Shown here one piece after another: positions 34,382 through 42,557 of a stretch of 64,000 bases of DNA; the stretch's first letter is position 1, and each line of letters opens with the position of its first letter. The notes below the pieces were generated by a model. That model had not been told where the DNA came from. It worked only from the letters and a program-made list of their open reading frames with translations, and did no database searches. This DNA is from an uncultured Lachnospiraceae bacterium (GTDB lineage Bacteria > Bacillota > Clostridia > Lachnospirales > Lachnospiraceae). The stretch spans positions 1-64,000 of the forward strand of contig CAOKWI010000011.1 in NCBI GenBank assembly GCA_948473115.1, given 5' to 3'. A program made the position numbers and the translations under genes.

Positions 34382-35533
34382 CTATTTCCCCTTCTTTGCT
34401 TTCTTCGCATTTCGCCCGTTGACGCTCTCCCGGATCAATGCATAGACAGTGGAAAGCAGCGGAATAAAGAACAGCATGCCCGCCACACCGAAGAGACTGC
34501 CGCCAAGGCTTACCGCCATCAGCACCCAGATAGAGGGAAGACCCACGGAGTTCCCCACCACCCTTGGATAGATCAGGTTGCCCTCGATCTGCTGGATGAT
34601 CAGGAACATAATGACAAACCAGAACGCCAGCAGCGGATTGTCGATCATGATCAGGAAAGCGCCTACAATACAGCCTATGAACGCCCCCACAATGGGGATC
34701 AGCGCCGTAAAAGCAATCAGCACTCCGATCATCAAGGCATAGGGCATACGGAAGATCGTCATAAAGATCACAAACAGGGTTCCCAGGATCACTGCCTCCA
34801 GGCATTGACCGGTAATAAAATTGCTGAAATTCTTATGCAGCAGCGAACAGATCTCCAACATCCTGTTCCCCGCCTTCTCCGGCAGATATGCGGAGATAAT
34901 CCTGGCACACTGGTCTCCCAGCTTTTCCTTCTGCACCAGGATATACAGGGCGAAAATAAATGCAATCACAATGTTGACAATTCCGCCGATAATACCGCTG
35001 GCCACACTGACTGTGGAAGTCAGCATATCTCCCGCGCCATTTTTTAAGAAATCGAAGACTGTATCTGTCAAGGCGTCCCAGTTGATCTCCAGGGACTCCA
35101 ATTCCTCCACTTTCTCTGCAAATTCAGGATAATTAGCTGCCAGATTATCCAGTTCCTCCGTCACCCTGTCCAGAAAGGCGGGAATCTTTTTCCCCACCTC
35201 CGCAGCCGTGACCGTCACCTGCGGAACCACCGTGCCAATGACGATGGTGACGACCAGAAATACCGCTACAACAGACAATGTCATACATACAGGGCGTTTT
35301 AGTTTAGCTGCCGCCTTGCCCTTCCATTTCCGCAGTAACTTATTCTCAAATGCCTTCATGGGCAGATTCAGAACAAAGGCAATGACCCCTCCGTACAAAA
35401 AGGGTCTGGCGATCCGAAAGGCAAACCCGATTCCGGCAAATACACTGCTGCTGTACAGAATGCCAAGAACCAGCACTGCTGCCAGAACCATCAGCCATCT
35501 GATCTGTTTTATTTTTTCTTTGTCAAAACCCAT
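34382..35533 (-). CDS. AI-2E transporter family membrane protein
   Basis: About 383 residues with seven to eight predicted membrane segments and the family layout: two N-terminal helices with RPFLYGGVIAFVLNLP, a long amphipathic region (residues ~110-195, EELDNLAANYPEFAEKVEELE), then helices with GVLIAFTALIPIVGAFIG and EGNLIYPRVVGNSVGLPS, the conserved PRVVG block. The family includes TqsA and Na+/H+ antiporters, so the substrate is open. The C-terminus is basic. GAGGATAG precedes the ATG. Confidence 0.88.
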   Translation of the reverse strand: MGFDKEKIKQIRWLMVLAAVLVLGILYSSSVFAGIGFAFRIARPFLYGGVIAFVLNLPMKAFENKLLRKWKGKAAAKLKRPVCMTLSVVAVFLVVTIVIGTVVPQVTVTAAEVGKKIPAFLDRVTEELDNLAANYPEFAEKVEELESLEINWDALTDTVFDFLKNGAGDMLTSTVSVASGIIGGIVNIVIAFIFALYILVQKEKLGDQCARIISAYLPEKAGNRMLEICSLLHKNFSNFITGQCLEAVILGTLFVIFMTIFRMPYALMIGVLIAFTALIPIVGAFIGCIVGAFLIMIDNPLLAFWFVIMFLIIQQIEGNLIYPRVVGNSVGLPSIWVLMAVSLGGSLFGVAGMLFFIPLLSTVYALIRESVNGRNAKKAKKGK

Positions 35534-35556
35534 AATACTATCCTCTTTTTCCTAAG

Positions 35557-35612
35557 CCAACGCCCCCGCTGCAGGCAGTAACTTGACCCGTTGCCCACGG
35601 GAGTCACAGCAG
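35557..35612. repeat. Shrunken copy of the 150-bp dispersed repeat
   Basis: CCCCGCTGCAGGCAGTAA followed after a few bases by GTTGCCCACGGGAGTCACAG resembles the two outer ends of the repeat at 22089-22236 (CCCCGCTGCAAGCAA and ATTGCCCGCGGGAATAACAG), with the middle ~100 bases missing. It lies between pepD and the AI-2E gene. Confidence 0.45.
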
Positions 35613-35616
35613 CATT

Positions 35617-37095
35617 TCAGCTGTCCTTCTGTTCCAGTAAAGCCACCAGGTACTCCCAGACCCGTCCGGTGGATGAAATGCTCAGGGTCTCCTCCGTGGT
35701 ATGGATCGCCGTCATCTGCGGCCCCATGGAAACACAGTCCAGGTCCTTGATCTTACTGCCCAGGATACCGCATTCCAGACCGGCATGGATAGCCTCCACC
35801 TTTGGCGTCACTCCATACATCTTCTCATACAGGGATACCATCTTATCCCGCAGGGGGGAATCCTTGCGATAAGCCCAGCCGGGGTAATCTCCTGTCACCT
35901 CATTGCTGCCTCCCGCCAGTTCCGTAACGGCATGCAGCTTATCAACCAGCGCATATTTCGCGCTCTCCACGCTGCTCCGCACGGAAAATTCCGCCAGCAG
36001 AAACGGTCTTCCGTCTCCGGACGCGTCGCTTTCCATGGCGTCAAATGCCAGTATTCCCAAATTCAGCGAAGTTTCCACCAGCCCGGGCATATCCGCGCTC
36101 ATAGCCTGCACGCCGCCCGGCAGCGCTATCAGGAAATCCGCCGCCTTCCTTGTCTCCGCCGCACTGGCACAGCAGCATGTTTTCTTTTCGCTCTCCGCCC
36201 TGATATGGAACCCGGGATCCTTTGTGGCAAGTTCCGCCCTGATCTCCTTCTCTGACCGGGCGAGGATTTCCATAAAGGTATCGCGGTCCTGTTCCTCCAC
36301 CATCAATATTCCGGATGTCTCACGGGGAATCGCATTATCCGCCAGTCCGCCTTTCACCTGGCAGAGACAGACCGGAATCCGGTCAGACACTTTCTTCAGC
36401 AGCCTTCCGAACAGACAGTTGGAGTTGCCCCGCTCCTTGTGGATCTCGCCGCCGGAGTGGCCTCCCAGGAGTCCTCCCACCGTCACCTGATATGCGATCC
36501 CTGTACGCTTCCCTGCGGAAAGCGGCAGCCTGCACTTTACTCTTGCGCCGCCTGCACAGCTGGTGAGAAAAATCCCCTCGTCCTCCGAATCCAGATTGAT
36601 CATTCTGTTTCCGGTCAGCATGGATAAGTCAATCGCCCTGGCGCCGTCCATGCCCACCTCCTCGTCCACAGTGATGATTACTTCCAGCTTAGGGTGTTTG
36701 ATCGTATCGGAATCCAGCAGTGCAAGGGAATAGGCTACCGCAATGCCGTCGTCGCCGCCCAGGCTGGTGCCCTCCGCATAGACCGCATCACCGTCAACCG
36801 CCAGCCGCAGTCCTTCTGTCCTCATATCAATTCCACAGTCCGGCTTCTTCACCGCCACCATATCCATATGTCCCTGTAAGATCACGGCAGGCTCCTCCTC
36901 GTACCCGGGAGCGGCATCCTTGACAATGATCACATTCTTCATTTCATCCTGGATGCAGAAAAGATTCCTCTCCCTGGCAAAATCCACCAGGTAATCGCTG
37001 ATCTGTTCCACATTCCCCGAACCGTGCGGAATCCCCGCTATCTCCTCAAAAAAGTGAAATACGTTTTTCGGCTCCAACTCGGATAATACGCCCAT
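35617..37095 (-). CDS. pepD: Aminoacyl-histidine dipeptidase (PepD, M20C)
   Basis: Cytosolic zinc dipeptidase with broad specificity including Xaa-His dipeptides. Metal ligands appear in QGHMDMVAVK (His, Asp), GTSLGGDDGIAVA, VDEEVGMDGA (catalytic Glu pair), LDSEDEG and the C-terminal AIHAGLECGIL His. About 492 residues, normal for the family. ATG 37095 follows CAGGAGG; that site overlaps the stop of the upstream chemoreceptor gene, so the two genes are probably on one transcript. Confidence 0.95.
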   Translation of the reverse strand: MGVLSELEPKNVFHFFEEIAGIPHGSGNVEQISDYLVDFARERNLFCIQDEMKNVIIVKDAAPGYEEEPAVILQGHMDMVAVKKPDCGIDMRTEGLRLAVDGDAVYAEGTSLGGDDGIAVAYSLALLDSDTIKHPKLEVIITVDEEVGMDGARAIDLSMLTGNRMINLDSEDEGIFLTSCAGGARVKCRLPLSAGKRTGIAYQVTVGGLLGGHSGGEIHKERGNSNCLFGRLLKKVSDRIPVCLCQVKGGLADNAIPRETSGILMVEEQDRDTFMEILARSEKEIRAELATKDPGFHIRAESEKKTCCCASAAETRKAADFLIALPGGVQAMSADMPGLVETSLNLGILAFDAMESDASGDGRPFLLAEFSVRSSVESAKYALVDKLHAVTELAGGSNEVTGDYPGWAYRKDSPLRDKMVSLYEKMYGVTPKVEAIHAGLECGILGSKIKDLDCVSMGPQMTAIHTTEETLSISSTGRVWEYLVALLEQKDS

Positions 37096-37109
37096 GATAT
37101 CCTCCTGAT

Positions 37110-38591
37110 TCACTCTAAATTTCTCTCCGGCGCCGAATGCAACACTCCAGAGAGTTGTTCCATTCCGCTCTGTACCTGCTCCATGGACTTCATGATATCC
37201 GTAACTCCCGCTGTCTGCTCTTCCGTCGCCGAACTGATCTCTGTCATGGTAAGCACGGAGCTCTGTGAAATCTGTTCCACCTGCTCCATGGCTTCCGACA
37301 GACGATCTTTGATCGATACTATATTTGCCAGCTCCTCTTTCAACAGATCCGTCACCGATATGATCTCCTCGGAAAAGTGAAGCATACTTTCAAAGGTTTT
37401 AACCGTATCATTCAGCTTTTCGTTAGATTCTTCCACGATCAGGGTATTCTTATCCATCACTCCGTTGACATCATTCACGGTGGATGTGACATCCTTCAGG
37501 ATAGCGTCTATCTTCTGAGTCGATGCGGCGGATTCGCTTGACAGCTTATTGATCTCATCCGCCACCACCGCAAATCCCTTTCCGGCTTCTCCGGCTCTTG
37601 CCGCTTCAATGGCGGCATTCAGGGCAAGAAGGTTTGTCTGCTGCGCGATCTGGTTGATGCTCACAACAATCTCACCGATGGAATTGGATTTCTGTACCAA
37701 CGATTCCACGCCCTCCAGGGCCACATGTGTGGATGCAATATTCTCCTTGAACTTCTTATGCAGAACCTCGATGGCCTGAATGCCCTCGTCGTTCTTCTCC
37801 TTCAGCTTCTGCACGGTTTCAACTGTCTGAATGACCTGACGCTCCGAACTCTCAATCTTGCTGTTCAGGTCGCCGAAAATATCCAGGCTTCCCTTTACCT
37901 GTCGTATCTGCCGGTCCGCGCTGTCCGCGATCTGGCTGGTAGACGCGGCGATTTCCGCAGTGTTGGCCTCAAAATTATGTAAGGAATCATAGATTCTCCC
38001 CGACGATTCCTCCAGGCCCTCAAAGGCCTTGCGCACATTTCCCAGCAGACCTTCCACCTCATGTTCCTTGCTCTCCACCGTCAGGAACAGGGACCGCGCC
38101 CGCTGTATGATAAACACTGCCACTGTGATCGCAAGGGCATACACAAGCCAGATAAAAATCCAGATGGAAAGGCTGTACATGGCAAGGTAGGCATCCGGAA
38201 AGACAAACAATGCGACCAGATTCGGCAATACGGTACATGCCGCGCAGACAGCTATCACAGAGACATCATAATAAGGGACAGCCAGGAACAGTACCAGGAA
38301 ATACGCCTCTGCCATGGCTCCATAAGAAGCCGGATTCCCACAGACAATGGTCACCACCCCACAGATAGGCAATATGGCGATATACAGGTATTTTGCATAT
38401 TTTCCCAACACCTTTTCCAGTAATTTCACAATGACATCCGCCAGTACCATGATAAGAACGATGCAGTCCCTCGCCGACCCACCGTTAAACAGCAGCACGT
38501 ATCCCATCGCCACACAGGGAATACAGGCCAGAAACAAGAACATAATCAGATTCATTCTTTTCTCTTCGTTCTTTAAAATTGACAGCTCCAT
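37110..38591 (-). CDS. Methyl-accepting chemotaxis protein without periplasmic sensor domain
   Basis: About 493 residues. The N-terminal ~165 residues form five to six closely spaced membrane helices with no large outside domain, so sensing is probably within the membrane. A HAMP is not evident; a coiled coil leads to the signalling hairpin, whose tip [42 protein letters not shown] is intact. Methylation-type Glu/Gln pairs flank it. ATG 38591 has AGGAGG eight bases upstream. No other che gene is in the window. The partner gene downstream is pepD. Confidence 0.93.
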   Translation of the reverse strand: MELSILKNEEKRMNLIMFLFLACIPCVAMGYVLLFNGGSARDCIVLIMVLADVIVKLLEKVLGKYAKYLYIAILPICGVVTIVCGNPASYGAMAEAYFLVLFLAVPYYDVSVIAVCAACTVLPNLVALFVFPDAYLAMYSLSIWIFIWLVYALAITVAVFIIQRARSLFLTVESKEHEVEGLLGNVRKAFEGLEESSGRIYDSLHNFEANTAEIAASTSQIADSADRQIRQVKGSLDIFGDLNSKIESSERQVIQTVETVQKLKEKNDEGIQAIEVLHKKFKENIASTHVALEGVESLVQKSNSIGEIVVSINQIAQQTNLLALNAAIEAARAGEAGKGFAVVADEINKLSSESAASTQKIDAILKDVTSTVNDVNGVMDKNTLIVEESNEKLNDTVKTFESMLHFSEEIISVTDLLKEELANIVSIKDRLSEAMEQVEQISQSSVLTMTEISSATEEQTAGVTDIMKSMEQVQSGMEQLSGVLHSAPERNLE

Positions 38592-38727
38592 TCCATCTCC
38601 TCCTTCACCTTCACCTTCTCCTGACATTCGGGTCGGTTTACCCCCTTTTCCGGCGGATATTGCTGTAGCCGGAATTACTTTTGATTATATCATTATCTTA
38701 CATATTTATCCAGTGTTTTTAAATTCT

Positions 38728-39831
38728 TCAGCTGTCCGTCCCCATCATTTTCCCCAGCTGCTCCACGATCCCGGCACTGCCGTTTACGGAGATCTCGCCC
38801 ACCTTCTCACAGATCTTTTCCAGGTACTCAAGTTCCTTCAGCCTGTAAAGCGTCTGGTTTTCGTCCATAAGCTTCGCCGTGTTGAGCAGGGATCTGGTGG
38901 AAGCCACCTCCTCCCTCCTGGCGATCACGTTGGCCTGGGCCGTCTTCTCCGCCACAAGGACGGAATTCATGATCTCCCTGATCTCGCCGGGCAGGATAAT
39001 GTCCCTGATTCCGGCGGTAAGGAAATTCACACAGAACATCTCCTCCCTTTTCAACAGCGTCTCATAGATCTCCCTGGAAATCTGCTCCTTTGCCTCCAGG
39101 ATCTCATCCAGCTTATAGTTACCCACGATCTCCCGGATGACCAGCTGCACCGCGGGATAAAGCTGCCCCTTGAGATCCGAGATCCTGGAGACGAACTCCA
39201 CCGCATCCCGTATCTTATACATGCAGGCCACATTCATCCTGATGCCGATCTTGTCTTTTGTCAGGATCTCCTGTCCCAGGATATCCATTTCCTTCTGCTT
39301 CATATCAAGTACACAATAAGTAATCACATGGTCGTAATTCCAGAACCGGTACACGCCCTTGGAAAGCTGCTCCTGCATCACATTATCGTAGTAGACCAGG
39401 CCAATCTCCCCCTCTCCCACCGACACTTCCGTGTAGAGGTGCTTCGGCACCAGTGCAAGCATCTGCTTTGTCACTTCTGCGCCGATCCTTGTTCCTTCCA
39501 TGGATACAATCTTTATCTCATACCGGTCAAATACGTTCCAGAAAACGTACTCTTTCCGGCTTGCAAAGGAAGTCAGTTTTCCGTTCACATAGAGAAAACC
39601 CACAGATCCGTCCGGTATTTCCATATGTGCGGTGGATTTCACAAACAAGGGATCCCTGGAAAGCACCTGGTAAGGGACATCCAGGTAATTCATCTCTCCC
39701 AGCATTTCCTCAACCACCACCTGATATCCCGTCATTTTAGGGAAATAATACGTTCCCGCCGTGATCATTTTCTGGAACACGCCGCTTTTCACTACAAATC
39801 CTGCCTGATTGTCTCTTATGATATATTTCAT
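38728..39831 (-). CDS. SPFH / band-7 (slipin-like) protein
   Basis: About 367 residues. It lacks an N-terminal membrane helix but has the SPFH pattern: GEGEIGLVYYDNVMQEQLSKGVYRFW, KDKIGIRMNVACMYKIRDAVEF, a long helix VREIVGNYKLDEILEAKEQISREIYE and the ARREEVASTRSLLNTAKLMDEN segment typical of bacterial slipins. The N-terminal ~100 residues repeat the same beta pattern (DNQAGFVVKSGVFQKMITAGTYYFP), so there may be two tandem domains. SPFH proteins scaffold membrane microdomains. ATG 39831 follows GGAGGTATTTATC. Confidence 0.88.
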   Translation of the reverse strand: MKYIIRDNQAGFVVKSGVFQKMITAGTYYFPKMTGYQVVVEEMLGEMNYLDVPYQVLSRDPLFVKSTAHMEIPDGSVGFLYVNGKLTSFASRKEYVFWNVFDRYEIKIVSMEGTRIGAEVTKQMLALVPKHLYTEVSVGEGEIGLVYYDNVMQEQLSKGVYRFWNYDHVITYCVLDMKQKEMDILGQEILTKDKIGIRMNVACMYKIRDAVEFVSRISDLKGQLYPAVQLVIREIVGNYKLDEILEAKEQISREIYETLLKREEMFCVNFLTAGIRDIILPGEIREIMNSVLVAEKTAQANVIARREEVASTRSLLNTAKLMDENQTLYRLKELEYLEKICEKVGEISVNGSAGIVEQLGKMMGTDS

Positions 39832-39855
39832 GATAAATACCTCCATTTTCGTCTT

Positions 39856-39960
39856 CTGTCTCCGCTCCGGGGTCGTTTTCTCCCGATGCTCTGTCTCCGC
39901 TCCGGGGTCGTTTTCTCCCGATGCTCTGCCTCCGCTCCGGGGCTGTTTTCTCTCGATTCC
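39856..39960. repeat. 35-bp tandem repeat, three units
   Basis: Units 39856-39890, 39891-39925 and 39926-39960; the first two are identical, the third has six to seven changes. Each begins CTGYCTCCGCTCCGGGG. It lies just upstream of the slipin gene start. Confidence 0.88.
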
Positions 39961-40017
39961 TTTTGTCTGTAATACTTTTATCCCTCTTTCACCAGTCCCT
40001 GGCGGAAGCTTCGTTCA

Positions 40018-40088
40018 GCTTGCCGTGGGGAGGAAGGACGGTCTGACGGAACTTCCCTGGCAGACCGCTGTTCCCCCTTCCGGCAAGC
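40018..40088. repeat. Long imperfect hairpin upstream of the slipin gene
   Basis: GCTTGCCG (40018-40025) pairs with CGGCAAGC (40081-40088) and CGGTCTG (40039-40045) with CAGACCG (40061-40067); the G-rich and C-rich strands between them also largely pair. Belongs to the same general class of intergenic palindromes as its neighbour at 40111-40274. Confidence 0.6.
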
Positions 40089-40110
40089 GGTATCCCCAAC
40101 CTTCAAGGCC

Positions 40111-40274
40111 CTAGTGTACTGACGTGTTCATATTTCGCCGAATGACTTGCCCGAATTTCCATCTGCCGCGTTGTCATCGGTCAACGATGCAACCGCATCG
40201 CCTCCCTCCTCCGCCTTACAGATGGAAATTCATTCGGCGTCATTTGGCTGAAAATGAATGCATCAGCACACTAG
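40111..40274. repeat. Palindromic element, conserved-core family, CTAGTGTRCTGA ends
   Basis: Ends CTAGTGTACTGA and TCAGCACACTAG pair with one change. The apical core, read on the minus strand, is AAGGCGG...GCGATGC-GGTT-GCATCG...GACAACGCGGC. It is flanked by CCATCTG/CAGATGG and AATTTCC/GGAAATT arms. Core shared with elements at 13.0, 49.4 and 53.2-53.5 kb, arms not shared. Confidence 0.8.
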
Positions 40275-40365
40275 ACTGATTCGGCGTCTTCACGCCCTCC
40301 CCCGGCAGGCGCCTCACCGGCGCTCTTCCAAAGGGCTGCGGGATCCGCCCGAAATCAGGATAAAA

Positions 40366-40521
40366 GCATTCCATAGTGCGGAGTCGAACCGCAGACGTTA
40401 CGTCTTGCCATAACCATGTGCACTCTACCACTGAGTTACCGTTTACACGGAAGGGATTCGAACCCTTGCATCACACATTCTCTTAACCCCATGTTAAGCT
40501 TGGTGAAATATTTATGGGATA
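40366..40521 (-). ncRNA. tRNA-mimic RNA module downstream of rtcB (Y RNA-like candidate)
   Basis: On the minus strand: outer stem ATCCCATA/TATGGAAT (40513-40520 with 40368-40375), hairpin CTTAAC/GTTAAG, then T-arm AAGGG-TTCGAAT-CCCTT (40451-40467), a closed acceptor-like hairpin CCGT-GTAA-ACGG (40439-40450), TA, and D-arm ACTC-AGTGGTA-GAGT (40422-40436). ATGTG (40474-40478) before the T-arm pairs with CACAT (40416-40420) after the D-arm, as an anticodon stem would. All tRNA stems are thus present but permuted, with the 3' half first. A hairpin AGACG/CGTCT and a second T-arm TGCGG-TTCGACT-CCGCA follow. YrlA-type bacterial Y RNAs mimic tRNA this way and are often linked to rtcB. Not a normal tRNA gene. 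Confidence 0.6.
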
Positions 40522-40639
40522 CCGGACAGCACGCTGCCGGCACCGCCGGGCAGGGAGTAACTCCCGATACCCGCGCTCAATAAATTATTTCCATTTACAT
40601 TGGCGGCAGCACAGACAATCCATGAACTTGCCGCAAGTC

Positions 40640-40753
40640 CGGAAGAACGCCTTCCTTGGGCATTCTTCCGTGTGAGAAAGGCGCTGTCCCTGCGCCGTAG
40701 AACTTCTTGGCGTCCCATCCTATGATGGGACTCCTTAGAAGTTCTTCTCACAC
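40640..40753 (-). ncRNA. Multibranched RNA structure starting at the rtcB stop codon
   Basis: Outer stem GTGTGAGAA/TTCTCACAC (40745-40753 with 40670-40678). Inside, AGAACTTCT/AGAAGTTCT (40737-40745 with 40699-40707) encloses GTCCCATC/GATGGGAC, and GGCGC/GCGCC forms a second branch. A GGAAGAA/TTCTTCC hairpin (40641-40669) follows. All pairs are perfect. It lies between the rtcB stop and the tRNA-mimic module and has no credible open frame. Confidence 0.6.
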
Positions 40754-41986
40754 TCAGCCCTTCACCACACCCACCGTTTTCAGCTTTCTCACCGGTGTCA
40801 CCATGTCCGACTGCTGTGCCATGACCTGGTCGATGTCCTTGTAGGCAAACCGACACTCCTCGGCAACATCGTTTTTCTTACGTTTTCCCAGCACAACATC
40901 CTGTTCTTTTAAATCCAGCATAACCTGTTCCACGCTGAATGCTTTCATTGCCCCTGACCGGGAATAATTCCTTCCGGCGCCGTGGGAGGAGGTGCAGAAA
41001 GATTCCCTGTTTCCCTTTCCTTCCACTACATAGCTGTAGGATCCCATTGCCCCCGGTATGACTGCCATTTCCCCTTCCCGCACCCTGGTGGCTCCCTTTC
41101 TGTGTACCCAGACATTTTCGCCATAGTGGTTTTCCAGCGCCGCGTAGTTGTGGTGGCAGTTGATCTCCTCCCCGAACTCCACGGTATGTCCTGTATGCTT
41201 CTCTATCAGTTCCTTTACAATGGCACAGGTCTTATCCAGCATACGGGCGCGGTTCTCAAAGGCATAGTCCATGGCCAGATTCATCCAGTTGATATACTGC
41301 TGCCCTTCCTTCGACCGGACAGGCAGAAACGCCAGACGGTATTCCTCCTTTACCTCGCTGTACCACTGTCTGTTCAGTTCCCCTGCCATCTTATGGAAAT
41401 GGTCACAGACGGCCTTCCCCAGATGACGGCTGCCGGAATGGATCATAATGCAGAGATACCCCTCCTGATCCTCCTGGAGCTCAATAAAATGATTGCCGCC
41501 TCCCAGGCTTCCCACCTGGAAATACCCGTCTCTGATCAGGGGCACCAGTCCCGGATTCTGCTCATACTTCTCCATCTCCTGCTGCGCCCTGTCCATCACC
41601 CTGGACTCCTGGGGAAGCTTATATCTTTCCGTGTTTAAGGGGATCGCCCTCATGATACTGCCGATGATGGCCTGGATCACGGTGCCGTTTCCGGTCTGTA
41701 TCCCGCGGATATCCTCCACCCGGATATTGGTGGGAATGAAATCCATGCCGCATCCGATATCCACGCCCACCGCATTGGGAATGACCACTTCCTTTGCGGC
41801 GATGACACCGCCGATTGGCATTCCCTTGCCCGCATGGGTATCCGGCATGAGGCACACCCATTTATGTATGAAAGGAAGCTGCGACAGGTTATATGCCTGC
41901 TCCAGACAGTTCTCCTCCAGCCGGCTTTCGTCCTCCAGCCATACCTTTACCGGAAATCTAGTTTTCTCATTATATAATACAAACAT
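40754..41986 (-). CDS. rtcB: RtcB-family RNA ligase
   Basis: GTP- and Mn-dependent ligase joining RNA 2',3'-cyclic phosphate or 3'-phosphate ends to 5'-OH ends, used in RNA repair. The metal and guanylylation residues are visible: MPDTHAGKGMPIGG, VGVDIGCGMDF (Cys ligand), GSLGGGNHFIEL, MIHSGSRHLG and SSHGAGRNYSRS, whose His is the expected GMP-accepting residue. About 410 residues, a short RtcB. The start at 41986 (GGAAAGGATGGCGAGG upstream) is where family members begin; the frame upstream is basic and unlikely. Directly downstream lie two structured RNA segments; a WYL regulator is divergent. No archease or Ro60 gene is visible. Confidence 0.94.
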   Translation of the reverse strand: MFVLYNEKTRFPVKVWLEDESRLEENCLEQAYNLSQLPFIHKWVCLMPDTHAGKGMPIGGVIAAKEVVIPNAVGVDIGCGMDFIPTNIRVEDIRGIQTGNGTVIQAIIGSIMRAIPLNTERYKLPQESRVMDRAQQEMEKYEQNPGLVPLIRDGYFQVGSLGGGNHFIELQEDQEGYLCIMIHSGSRHLGKAVCDHFHKMAGELNRQWYSEVKEEYRLAFLPVRSKEGQQYINWMNLAMDYAFENRARMLDKTCAIVKELIEKHTGHTVEFGEEINCHHNYAALENHYGENVWVHRKGATRVREGEMAVIPGAMGSYSYVVEGKGNRESFCTSSHGAGRNYSRSGAMKAFSVEQVMLDLKEQDVVLGKRKKNDVAEECRFAYKDIDQVMAQQSDMVTPVRKLKTVGVVKG

Positions 41987-42212
41987 ATCCTCGCCATCCT
42001 TTCCTGCTGTTTTACGGTTTTCATCGACCATCCTCCGTTGCCTGCGGGTTTTCTGACCTGCCTTTCCGCGAGGCATCCGGTTGAACTGATTACATTATAT
42101 GAAACCTTCCCGGCCAAATCATTTCAAAAAAGTTGCGAGGTTCGGAAAATTGTGCCATATTATAAACGGCTCAATCGCTTCTCGGTTCTTCCGCAGATGC
42201 CACAATTTATGG

Positions 42213-42218
42213 TATAAT
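42213..42218 (+). promoter_or_regulatory. Extended -10 element upstream of the WYL gene
   Basis: TGGTATAAT carries TGn before a perfect TATAAT. No good -35 is present, which extended -10 promoters tolerate. It would give a leader of about 330 bases containing a hairpin and the dispersed repeat before the WYL gene. Confidence 0.4.
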
Positions 42219-42280
42219 GACCTTATTCAAGGCAATCAGCGGCCGGATAGCCATCATCTGTAATCATGGTACAATGACTT

Positions 42281-42317
42281 GGAAATCAAATGTCTGCTTC
42301 GCGGCCGTTTGATTTCC
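42281..42317. repeat. Hairpin next to the dispersed repeat
   Basis: GGAAATCAAA (42281-42290) and TTTGATTTCC (42308-42317) pair perfectly; CATGGTACA occurs on both sides (near 42265 and 42323) as a direct repeat. Confidence 0.55.
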
Positions 42318-42332
42318 TGCAACCATGGTACA

Positions 42333-42498
42333 GTCAATAACCCCGCTGCAAGCAACTGGGCATGGAGTTTGAAACGCCCCAAGGGCAATGCGTCCATAGG
42401 ACGCTATGGTATTGGCCCTCGCGGCATTCGCCAACTGTCCAAGCCAGCCATTGGCTGGCTTTGTGCACGGCCGTTTGGCTCATTGCTCGCGGGAATAA
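42333..42498. repeat. ~150-bp dispersed repeat, copy 2 (upstream of a WYL gene)
   Basis: Begins GTCAATAACCCCGCTGCAAG. Over most of its length it differs from 22089-22236 at only a handful of positions, but the variable hairpin is AAGCCAGCC/GGCTGGCTT. It is untranslated here: the WYL gene has its ribosome binding site and ATG 60 bases beyond. Confidence 0.85.
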
Positions 42499-42557
42499 AG
42501 AACCCGGCAGACTTCCGACCGCAACAGATACGCTCCCGGGGCAGAATGAGAGGAAAT

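Noticed and set aside
38347..39972. 541-residue plus-strand open frame opposite the slipin gene
   Set aside because: It is antisense to a clear SPFH gene, His/Leu-rich, has no ribosome binding site or domain, and starts inside the MCP gene.
40376..40467. Ordinary tRNA genes after rtcB (two TTCGA arms)
   Set aside because: Neither T-arm has a matching 5' acceptor strand and anticodon arm in normal order; the permuted pairing fits better.
40512..40856. 114-residue minus frame running from rtcB into its 3' region
   Set aside because: It is out of frame within rtcB and then spans perfect RNA stems; no start signal.
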